Source of the DNA: Bombus terrestris
Taxonomy: Eukaryota > Arthropoda > Insecta > Hymenoptera > Apidae
Assembly (NCBI RefSeq): GCF_910591885.1
Contig: NC_063269.1
Coordinates: 6,386,001-6,450,000, forward strand
DNA: 64,000 nucleotides
Direction of reading: 5' to 3'
Below the pieces are notes generated by a model that did no database searches, had not been told where the DNA came from, and was given only the letters and a program-made list of their open reading frames with translations. This document shows, piece after piece, positions 14,001-23,442 of this stretch. Both the position numbers and the translations under genes were made by a program. Every line of letters starts with the position of its first letter. Position 1 is the stretch's first letter.

Positions 14001-14396
14001 ATGCTACGCTGCCGCCCTCGACGGTGATCGAAGAAACAACGATGAACTGCGTTATCGGCGCACGCGATTTGTCTTTGAAGAGGACGACCATGTTGCGAAT
14101 TTCTTTGCGCGGTCGGTACCACTTATGATTGACGAATCACATTCAAAAAATTATCGATATCTCGATAATCGCTTTTCTTGCGAATCTCGTCGAGACCATT
14201 AGTTGAAATTCAATGTGCGCATCGGTTCGAAATGTTTCGGTTTTTTACGGGTTTAAACGTGTTTGTTCGATCGAATCAAATTGTAAACAAATCTCTTTCG
14301 GATCTACGTATGACACGAACGAATTGCAAGGTAATCCTTTAAATTTGAATTACTATTGCAGTAATATTTATCGTAAAAAATATTAAAAGGACTCAC
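2088..14396. other. 12.3 kb without a recognised exon
   Basis: Only short, overlapping open frames on both strands, none with a motif I recognise. It contains a TCGA microsatellite, CT/GA-rich stretches near 3.5-3.9 kb and isolated GTAAGT words on the plus strand (near 7061, 9970, 10789 and 13216) with no partner acceptor and frame. The missing 3' exons of the C1-domain gene could lie here. A scan from 14.38 kb down to about 12 kb for an acceptor followed by the remaining C1 spacing (C-X4-H-X2-C) found nothing convincing. Confidence 0.5.
6591..6619. repeat. (TCGA)n tetranucleotide microsatellite
   Basis: About seven perfect tandem copies of TCGA, a self-complementary word, so the tract is palindromic at every register. 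Nothing recognisable flanks it. Confidence 0.92.
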
Positions 14397-16545
14397 CTTT
14401 ACACTTAACTCCCACTCTTCCAGTGCCCCAAACATAATCGTCACCTATAACAATCAGTAAAAAAATAAATATAATTGTAAAAAAAGATGTAGCTCACAGA
14501 GTACTATGATACTTACAATGCTTACAAAGGATAGGGGTTAAAAAATATATATCTATGAGGACGTGATTACTCTTGGATTTTGTATTAGAAGACTCGGCTA
14601 CATATACTGCAAGAAAAATGACAAATTAGTACATATTTTAAATACTTTATACTTATTGCAATTAGAAATTATCAAATACCGAATGGCCTATTGCTGAGGG
14701 TTACATAAGACAACTCTTCTTCATTATGAGTGTCTAAGTACGGTGATAAGTTTCCTTTCAGCATTAGGACTTCCTCGCGTGTACCTCCAACGTCTGAAAA
14801 TAAAACGGTCGTTGTTTTAATCATTCGATTTTATAAATTTAAGAGCTTAAAATCTGAAAAATTTTCATACCGGTACAAAGTCTTGCTCTTAGGTCTCCTG
14901 TCGCTCACACAATCACGAGCGCCGTTTCTCTTTCCTCGAAAACGGAGAGTTATCCGAAGTTTATTAAGAAACGATCACATTAACATATTATTTTCTCCAT
15001 GGAAAAATATATTAGAATTAACTCATTTGTCAGTCATACATTGTATGTAAACACAAATAATTTTGCACAACACTATAATCACAGAACATAATCTCTTCTG
15101 ACCGTTGTGCATCCTCTTCTTAGACTTGATACATTTTTATCTGATTTTATTTATACCATTAATTGTGTCAGAACAGATTCTTATTCAATAATCGATGTAC
15201 ACTAGTTAAAAGTATTTGTAGCAGTTTGAGCATCATTTAAAAAGTAATTTTTATCATTTTATAAATTTGATTTTTTTGTTGATTATATGTCAAACAGCAC
15301 CCGGATTATTAAAAACTTACAGTAACTCTTTTTTAAGGCTACTCACGTGTATGTATAGAATTATATTTAAAAATCTTGTTTGATAAATATATATATGTAT
15401 ATATATATATATATGTATAGCAATGTAAATGATGAACTATGATAATTTGAGTGTCGGCTCCTCTGGACACGCAAAATTTATCAAAGTAACTTGATATGAA
15501 CACAATGATAACTAATCATGCATGACAATGTGATGTATCATGATTTTATCATTCTTTCTTGTATTTCTTTTGTGGAGATCCACAGTTCAAATATACCTCT
15601 TCCTTCGAATGAACATTTATTTCATGCCGTGTCATATCCACTATCGCCTCTATAAGCCTAATGCTATTTCTGAAACAGAAATAATATTTATGAGATTCTT
15701 TGCACAATTCTTTACAGATAAATTCATAAAATATCATAGCTACACTTCATAAACTAATGTATTTTTTAGTATGTGAAAGCATTAAAATTACATTAAATAA
15801 TATATACTAAAATATCTATTAAATCAAAAATACTATGATAATCTTTACAAAGAATACACAAATTAACTTTTTATGATGGAAAGTGCAAAAGGAAAATACG
15901 AAAAACATAATATCTATTCAATGAATGACGTGAATGAAGTACGTAGCGTTTAAAAGTGGCCAAGTTATAATCAATGAAATATTATAATTTTATGAAACTC
16001 GTTGCTCTGTTGCACTGAAAAAATTAATTTGTAAATATCACAATTCATTTTAATCACATGGCGACTTTTATACGTACAAAATTGTATAGTGCACGCCTTT
16101 GATGATGAATGGAACATAGCGAAGTTTACACGCGTGATAAGTAAATAATCGTAAGAGCAATGTTTCTTGAGCTCTCATAAAGCATTCACTTTTCAGATGC
16201 ACGTAAAAATCGTCCCGTTGCTAGCACAATAAAAAACACAACGCCCGAAAGTGATTCGGAAAAGATTAGGCTTCTTACGGGCAAGAAACTCAACGGAGCT
16301 ATCGGTGGGGATGCGAGAACGAGACTTGACAATATAGTTATCGTGTAGTCGATAAACGTCAGAAACACTACCTTCACACTTCGGTACATCGAATTCTTGA
16401 GGTTTTCAATTCCGGCTGCCAACAAATCGACGAGAAAACTTGGAAGGATCAAATAGTAAGTGATAAAGAATTGTTTCCCTCGATCGTAACACGTACGAAC
16501 ACGGTTAGGCCAGGCCAAGCAGCTGAGGGCGCTGCAATCAATCAT
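14397..16545 (-). CDS. Multi-exon protein with a C1-type (phorbol-ester/DAG) zinc finger; 3' end not found
   Basis: Minus-strand exons in order: 16545-16497, 16395-16279, a tentative 16-nt exon 16014-15999, 15669-15597, then (link unresolved) 14897-14871, 14793-14680, 14606-14517 and 14444-14397. Phases match across all joins except 15597 to 14871. The start is MIDCSALSCLAWPNRV, spliced in phase to QFDVPKCEGSVSDVYRLHDN. The last two exons give H-X12-C-X2-C-X13-C-K, key residues in NHVLIDIYFL, ILCKHC and DDYVWGTGRVGVKCK, which is the first half of a C1 finger. C1 domains bind diacylglycerol or membranes, or act as structural zinc modules in kinases, GAPs and GEFs. The exon ending at 14397 leaves one base of a split codon, so coding continues, but I could not locate the next exon. 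No family is assigned. Several donors are strong (C|GTACGT, C|GTAAGA, T|GTAAGT, G|GTGAGT). Confidence 0.6.
15386..15414. repeat. (TA)n tract
   Basis: Nearly pure TA/ATATGT repeat inside an intron of the C1-domain gene; simple sequence in the AT-rich part of the window. Confidence 0.85.
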
Positions 16546-17196
16546 TGCTTACGTTTTGCCAGGATGAGAAACTCACTGGTTCAAATTTATTTTCAATCCT
16601 CTTTACCTCCGTTACGTCGATCATTTAAATATGTTTTGGTAACAAACATAAATAATTTTATTTCTGTTAAAAATGAGCAGATTGCAAATGAATATATACA
16701 TACATATACATATATATAATTTCACAGTATTGAAAGCTTGCGCCAAAAGTATTAAACTGACACACAATCATATCTGTGATGTATTAAGCTAGATACGCAC
16801 TCATTTTATTTACTCTCATTTTGATATATGTATATTTTTTATATTGCTAATATGTTGGTGAATCCATCGTTTACATTCGAAAATCATTTCTTCAATTAAT
16901 GTTGATCAAAGATATAGTAAATTAATTAATATTAATTATTGAATAAAATTATTATTAACCACTTTCTTTCATTAAGATAATATCGAAACAAATTATTGTA
17001 AAACACGCAGTTTTATAATGTAAATGGAATAAATATAGTTTACTCTATTTTAACGAAGCTAAAATATTTTACTTTATTTTAATAAAGCAAAAGTAGTATC
17101 TTAGGGTCCCTAGATTTACCCCCACCATTCTGCGATCTGATCGTGATAGGTATATTATTCAGTATAATGTATTACAGAACACGATCAGATTGACAT
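16546..17196. promoter_or_regulatory. Divergent promoter region between the C1-domain gene and ARMC6
   Basis: The two start codons (16545 minus, 17197 or 17305 plus) point away from each other with only about 0.65-0.76 kb between them, so the genes probably share a promoter region. The interval is AT-rich, with no TATA box I would single out. It holds an 11-bp perfect inverted repeat, ATCTGATCGTG at 17135-17145 and its complement at 17180-17190, just upstream of the ARMC6 start. Confidence 0.5.
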
Positions 17197-17304
17197 TTGT
17201 CTTTTTGCTCTCACGTGGATAAGGATAACACATATCGTACTCTCGCAAGACAGCATTCATTTCCTAATATAGAGATTCAGGACACGGTGAACAAAGGTAT
17301 AGCA

Positions 17305-19389
17305 ATGGTTCGCGTAATTACTCAGGAAACTTACGATGAAGTTGTTAACGAAAATATGGAGCAATTTTCGATGACTCCTAAAGAAGCTATAGAAGACGCG
17401 GTAAAACAATTCGAAGCTCAGGTATTCAGATTTGTTTATTTCTGTTTTTATAACTTAGAGATTTGTGAAAAGCGCTAGTTCATTTGTTATGAAGTCTACT
17501 GCAAATTGTATAAAGTGTCATTCAGAAGAATAATTAAAATTTTAATGTTATTTAATACATAGAAGTTCTTGAAATTGTAGTTGAAGCTTAAACAAATAGT
17601 GCATCTATACTATTATGTTAAAGGCATATTTTCCATTGAGTTAATTGTGTTTCATAGGTAGTGATTGTACGATAATAAGATCAAACTTATATTATTTTTA
17701 TATTGTTTGGAATTAATTAATGTCTTTTCATACTAATAGCTAACTACCATATAAATATCAATCTTTATTACACTGAATTGATTATACATTTCAGAGTATG
17801 ATGTGCAAGAATACTAGAATTCAAATAATCTAGCACATGTTACATAAGTACATGGTTGTTTTTATCACCTCTATTTTTATAGGGTGTAGACTTGAGCAAC
17901 ATCATTAAAGATTTAATTCTCAATGATGATAGCGAATTAATCGTATCTTCTTTGAATCAAATTAATAATGCTATAGAGGATCAGAATTATGATAATGTTC
18001 ATCTTACATTAGACAAATTGAGAAATGAATTAGACAAAGATATTGCACGTAGAATATATGCTGGAAAGAAGGGGGCGTATAATACTTTAATAAAATTAAT
18101 GAAAGCATGTCTTAATAATGCTACTATCATAAAATCGGCATTGAAAGCTATTACTTCATTAATGAATGGTAATCCAGACTTGTTGAATGATGAGGGGATA
18201 GCCTTGCAAATACAGTAAGAAGTTATTATTAGTTGTGATCAGATGTAATGGGTAATAGTTCTTCATCTGTACATTATTCCATTTGTTAGGATTTTAGATA
18301 GATATCCAGATATCTCAACATTACAATTACTTTTACGGTGGATAAGAGAATGTTGTATAAAACATGAGCTTAATAGACAAGGTATTTTTAATGCGGATAT
18401 CTTTAACAAGCTTAAAAAAATATTGATTCGTGATGATACGTCTGGACCTGAGTTAAGAGATGCTTGTGCTGTAATTAGAGCCTTGGTGTTAGATGATGAT
18501 ATTAGACATGAATATGGAAAAGCTCATGAGCACGCAAGTGTTATTGCAAAGGGAGCCCTCAATGTCCTTACTGGGTTGTTGCCAAGTAAATAGTATTTAA
18601 TCGTTTCTGTGTTTAGAAATAATTGTGTGCATGATGTTTTAACATTGTATTTTATTGTATATAGGATATAAGAAAGATAAAGGGGTCGTGGGTGACTTAA
18701 TGATAACTTTAGCGGCGCTAATCGTGCGGAACGAATTTTGTCAGGAAGTAGAAGATGCAGGAGGGCTAAAGTTTGTCATAGATGTTATGATTGATCATCC
18801 AGATTCAGAGAAATTAAATTGGCAAGCCTTAAAATTGTTGAAAGCCCTAGCTGGAAATGACGATGTAAAATCTCATATTATAACATCAGGCTGTGGCCCT
18901 TTGATTGTCTCTGCCATAAGTAGAATGAGAGTAAGTTTGCATTTTTCTGACGTTGCTTTTAATGAAACACGTTGTCCAGTAATTAGTTTAGATCGTTGTA
19001 TTAAAACGTTGATCACATCATAGGAATCTGAGTGTGTAGTGACCGCAGGACTTGCATGCATTTCCGCATTAACACTGAGGTGTCCCTCAAACGCTGGTGT
19101 GTTTTACGATTGTGGAGCGCCGCTTGTAATCGTAGACGCGATGAAAGCTTATCCTAAAAGCGTGACTCTGTTGAAACAAGCTGCTTGGGCTATACGCAAT
19201 ATGTCTGTACGAAATAAGGCAGAATGTTCAGAATTTATTACTCATGGTATAGAGGACGTCTTGACAAGTGCCCTTAAACTACACGGTTCTAAGATCGAAA
19301 GTGACGTGAAGGCGGCTTTGAGGGACCTGGGACTGAAAGTAGAATTGAAAGAACGATGGACCGGTAAAGGTGTATCCATGAACAATTAA
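17305..19389 (+). CDS. ARMC6: Armadillo repeat-containing protein 6 (ARMC6) homologue
   Basis: Five exons: 17305-17421, 17883-18214, 18290-18585, 18665-18930 and 19024-19389. All introns are GT..AG (461, 75, 79 and 93 nt) and phases agree, giving 458 residues plus TAA. The N-terminus MVRVITQETYDEVVNEN..., followed across the first splice by QFEAQGVDLSNIIKDL, is the hallmark start of the ARMC6 family (Drosophila CG5721). The rest is helical armadillo repeats; the clearest, at about residues 365-425, contains LLKQAAWAIRNMSVRN. The length fits the family. The molecular role of ARMC6 is poorly known; armadillo proteins bind partners through an alpha-solenoid. An in-frame ATG at 17197 would add 36 residues. 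I prefer 17305 because conserved family sequence begins there. There is no signal peptide or membrane segment, so it should be intracellular. Confidence 0.96.
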
Positions 19390-19603
19390 TCATCGTCATT
19401 GCAACCATATGAGACTTGAAAATGTTTCAAACATTTTTTACATTTTGCTTGAAAAAATGACAAATATATATCAAAACTTAACAGCTGATATTAGTATTTT
19501 TCATAGCACTCGTATTTATATATATATTATATATATATTGTTTTTTTAACTTGTTTTTTATATACTAGATATATTTATATGTTATGTATTATTATAAATT
19601 TAT

Positions 19604-19609
19604 AATAAA
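19604..19609 (+). terminator. ARMC6 polyadenylation signal AATAAA
   Basis: Canonical AATAAA 215 nt after the ARMC6 stop codon, in an AT-rich 3' UTR that also holds a TA repeat at 19515-19538. The distance suits a short insect 3' UTR. Confidence 0.65.
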
Positions 19610-21451
19610 CTTTTATCTTTAATACGATAAAAATGTGATTGATGATTCACGATTGCGCATGAAAACCACTCATATAATTCTTATCGGTGACAGCTTGTTT
19701 GCTGATATTGTTTCAAAAAATCGGATTTTTATAGTTTTATCTTTCTTTTCTTTTTATTGAACAAACACAAAATCTTGTTTGCCAACACAGGAATAATATA
19801 TTTCCGAAAAATTGAGATTCGGTAAATAACAATTACGCGGAGAATGTATCTTATTTGCTAAACATTTCAGACAAACTTTTCAATTCGGTTACCAATCTGA
19901 TTCAGTATTTTCGTAAAGTATAAGCTCGATTTTCAATATTTTGTCATTTCGGATTTTCGAGGTCCTTTTGAGCAACGTCAGGTGTATAATATACATGTAT
20001 CCGATTATTGGGAATAATATCCGAAATTACATCCACGTTTAAACACGTAACATCCATGTATGATGTACACTGTACAACATTGAATTTTGCCGATCAGTCT
20101 ATACTCTCCATTTTTCCTTTACACATCTCTACAACAGATACAATGATAAACCATCGGGAAGAAGTTTCCATAAAATTACCCCTCCGACTATTTTAACAAT
20201 AGTGATAAATGTACTTGACGTAATAGATATTGTTCTCAATAGGCTTTAGTAAAGATTTCAAAGATTAAGAATTAGAGGGTTAAAATTGATGAAAACTTCT
20301 CATTTTATAGACAATGTTCTTTGAATATCATAGAATACACATTTACGATGAGGAATTGGCGCTCGGTTCGCGGCAGTTCCTTACATCGATAAACCATTGT
20401 TAATTATTCTTCGTTGTACTTCACTCCTGCAAGAGACTACGATTATATCACAGTCTTTGACGAGGTCACATTTGCTGGCGAGCTCTATACGTCTCGAGCG
20501 AATGTGATAATACAATAAACATACCTTTATTTACTAAAAGGTGATCGAAAGTAGACGCAAAGTATCGTGAGATCGAAAATGAATCACAGCTTAGATTTCT
20601 ACGTTTACTTTCATAGATCCAAGTTTACTTTTGGTTAAAGCAATCGCGTAAGAAAATATATATATGTATATATTTGAAAGAGATCTACTAGAAGGAAATA
20701 TAAAAACAGCTTTTGGAAAATGAATTTTAACTACGCTGCTATCCTATTAATTCAACGATCCTTCGATAGCTAGAATCGGTTTCGATTTGTGCAAGTGATC
20801 GTTTCTAAGTGTAGAGACAAACGTAATGCTCGTGTGAGTACGTTACATGGTGAAATGTATACACCGCTTGTATCTCTACGAAACGCATGCCCACATCGTA
20901 AGGTACTTGAAACTTTTTTTCTTTTTTCAATGTTGCTCGACTACTCCTTTTCTATTCCTATCCTTGCAACACAAGTCAGCACTTGCTGGCCATTTAAATA
21001 ACATACCGTAGGTAGGGGGATGCCCTTCGCCGAGACACGTACATTTACCATTCATGGTGCGCGTCACAGCCATAAATATTAATACTCAAATAGTAAACGG
21101 GATACGGTACAGTTATAGGTATACAGATCTACTGTAAGAGCGGACGTTCGGTTGAGCAACTTTTCTCCAATCTGGCACGAAAGTCATTACCAACCATGTA
21201 ATTAGATGCGTTTTGTTGAATCGGTAATAAGTCTGTAATTAGAACTTGCGGAACTGTTTCTCGTACACGCATGCAGTACACGTATTTCGGATCGGTAGCT
21301 ACAACGTGCGTATAACAAACGAAGACTAGCGAATGAACAAAAAGAAAAAAGGAAAAAAAAGGAAATCGAAAGTAAAATGGAAAAGAATCGAACGAACGAG
21401 AAGAATAGAAAATTCTACCTCGTCTAAAATAATTCGGGTAATCGACACTTA
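19610..21451. other. Intergenic AT-rich DNA
   Basis: No supported exon. On the minus strand there is a good acceptor (CTCTTACAG ending at about 21134) and, further on, a short cysteine-containing frame (about 21045-21009) ending at a GTATGT word. Their phases do not fit each other or the upstream candidate exon at 21.5 kb without an immediate stop, so I do not build a gene from them. Confidence 0.4.
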
Positions 21452-21452
21452 C

Positions 21453-21530
21453 CTGTGAATTAGCCTGTGTCGGTGTAAAGTAAAGAAACGATACAAGGAA
21501 AAACGGAAAGTTTATTGAAACGAATTGCAA
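21453..21530 (-). CDS. Possible first coding exon of a secreted protein (signal peptide)
   Basis: From the ATG at 21530 the minus strand encodes 26 residues starting MQFVSINFPFFLVSFLYF and ending TPTQANSQ. This has the shape of a cleavable signal peptide: short n-region, hydrophobic core, then small and polar residues. It runs exactly to a consensus donor, CAG|GTAAGTG, in phase 0. No following exon in the right phase was found, and T-rich DNA easily mimics hydrophobic peptides, so this may be chance or part of an untranslated exon. Confidence 0.28.
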
Positions 21531-22900
21531 CAGAAATTAGAACAGCTTCTCGAGGGACACAAAGCGGGCTCGGAGTATGGTACGGTGTTCGCAGATTTCC
21601 TTGATGTTGAGAAGGCAAACCGGAATGAGATTTAATTGACACTGAGAATTGATTGCCCACGCAGTTTTCACCAGGTTTCCGTTAATCGTTTGAAAACGTT
21701 ACCTACTTAAAATTAACTCAACGTCCATATATCTTATAAAGGTGTTTGTACGCGCGATTAATTCATCGATTAATAATACGTCGAAAACCTCTCGCGACTT
21801 CTACCAGGGACGACGAAAATTAAATTCGATTCTACGTATACAGTATACCAGTGACTTTATACTTTCTACACAGAGACAAGCGTATATTTGATTCAATACC
21901 ATTGCTATAGTTAATATCCTACGACTATGCTCGCATATTAAGAACAGGCGAATCAGTTGACATCGACCACATAGAACGACGAATACACGAACGTCTTGAT
22001 ACTTTTTCGTGGTTAGCCCGAGGTGAAATATTTTCCTAGAGATCGAACGCGTTTCTCGAACTCGTTCCTCGAGGCAGCAACGTTAACGAGGGGAAAGGAT
22101 GTCGACTTGCTTCCGGTTCGGAGTTGCCGTGCTGTCCTTGTCGCGGATGAATTTGTTAATAAGTCGGGTTCGTAAATCAAAATCGCCAGATTCGTTCGAC
22201 TCGATATGTTAATTAAATGCTCAGATAACAGAAATTACCCGCGGCCTGCATCCATCGTGCTACAAATAGTCTATACGGGCACATAAATAAAGTTTTGCAA
22301 CTAATACAGCCTACCTATCGAAGTACATCGAGAGCACATGCAGCCGTATCGATCGACACGTTTTGCTTCTTCTTTTCGCGGAGACACCGCAGGCAGCTCG
22401 TGTACTCGCTCGGAGCTCGTTTCGTTTCGCGTGTCCACGCACGCTTGTCCAGGCACAAGCTCGCAGGTTTACCTAAATGGATACATGGGCGTACAGGTTT
22501 CACGTCGAACGCGCATGCAAATGGGACCGCAACTCATCCAGGGGCGTAACAATGATAATCCCTCGTTCCTTGCCGACGATCGAGCGTATTTATCGGTCCC
22601 TACTAAATCTACGGTATCGCAGGATTTCGGAAAAATTCGATAGCAACTTCCCCCGTCCATAGCCTTTATCGATACTCACATGCTTTTGCTTTAGAAACGT
22701 TTGCTTCGCTCTCTTTCTAAACGCACGACTCGAGATTTCGAAGTCGAATTATCGGTGTCATCGGTCTTGGTCGAACACGGCGGAATTGGAGTGCGGGGCC
22801 AAGATCGATGCATTGACAAAATTACGCCCCTGCAGCTGGCTGTTCACGCGGTCACACTGAGAGATATCTACACACGCAACATACGTGCATACATGCCGTA
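21531..22900. other. Intergenic DNA, no gene seen
   Basis: Only short overlapping open frames with no motif. The 3' flank of the ADAMTS-like gene lies to the right. Confidence 0.4.
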
Positions 22901-22971
22901 CGATACGAGTTTCTGGTGCACAGACGCATCATGCTGTCTGGCGTTCCATTTACAAACGCCCTCGGCACTCG

Positions 22972-22977
22972 TTTATT
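22972..22977 (-). terminator. Candidate polyadenylation signal of the ADAMTS-like gene
   Basis: AATAAA on the minus strand about 350 nt after the stop codon at 23324; I noticed no closer canonical copy on that strand. Position is the only support. Confidence 0.3.
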
Positions 22978-23323
22978 CTCGAACGACTAGTTGATTCTTC
23001 TGTACTAGCGAATTTTCACCTATTTTCTGCATTTTCGCGGGTAATTAAATAATCGTACTTCGGCAACGTGCCGCGTCGCAATAAGATAATAGAGGGAATA
23101 AAGTTACGCGGGGTTAGCTTGTTATCGCGTTAAATAAAATTATACATGTAATAGGGTCGTTCCTTTGTCACAGTCTTATTGGTCGCTAAAATCCCCCGTT
23201 CAAGTTTCCCCGTTTACATTTAGCTAAGGGAGGAAAGCAACGAGTTTAATCGAACACAAAACGGCCACGACCATGGTGGGGTGGACCTGCCTGAAACGGT
23301 GGCTTGTTCTCGCCGCCGAACGA

Positions 23324-23442
23324 CTATTCACGACACCGACAGCACGAATACTTGTAGTACTTGATGCGGCACAGACCGTTCTTCATGACCAAAGCACAAT
23401 TTGGATGTTTGTCGACGCACTCCGACGACGCCTCGTAAGCTT
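23324..23442 (-). CDS. loh: loh exon 18: PLAC domain and stop
   Basis: Encodes KAYEASSECVDKHPNCAL, VMKNGLCRIKYYKYSCC and RCRE before TAG. This is a six-cysteine PLAC (protease and lacunin) domain, the normal C-terminal end of papilin and ADAMTS-like proteins. The acceptor AATTTCAG and phase with exon 17 fit. Confidence 0.95.

Noticed and set aside
13790..14202. Overlapping frames of about 110 codons on both strands
   Set aside because: Neither continues the C1 finger nor shows any motif; overlapping open frames on opposite strands suggest chance.
16186..16545. A 119-codon minus-strand frame that reads as a hydrophobic membrane-like protein
   Set aside because: Only its first 16 codons are kept. 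A GTACGT donor at 16496 and a later exon in another frame give a much more protein-like sequence that joins in phase with downstream exons.
20980..21134. Good acceptor and a Cys-containing frame on the minus strand
   Set aside because: Read from the 21.5-kb candidate exon in phase 0 it stops immediately (TAG), and the other phases also stop before the Cys-rich part.
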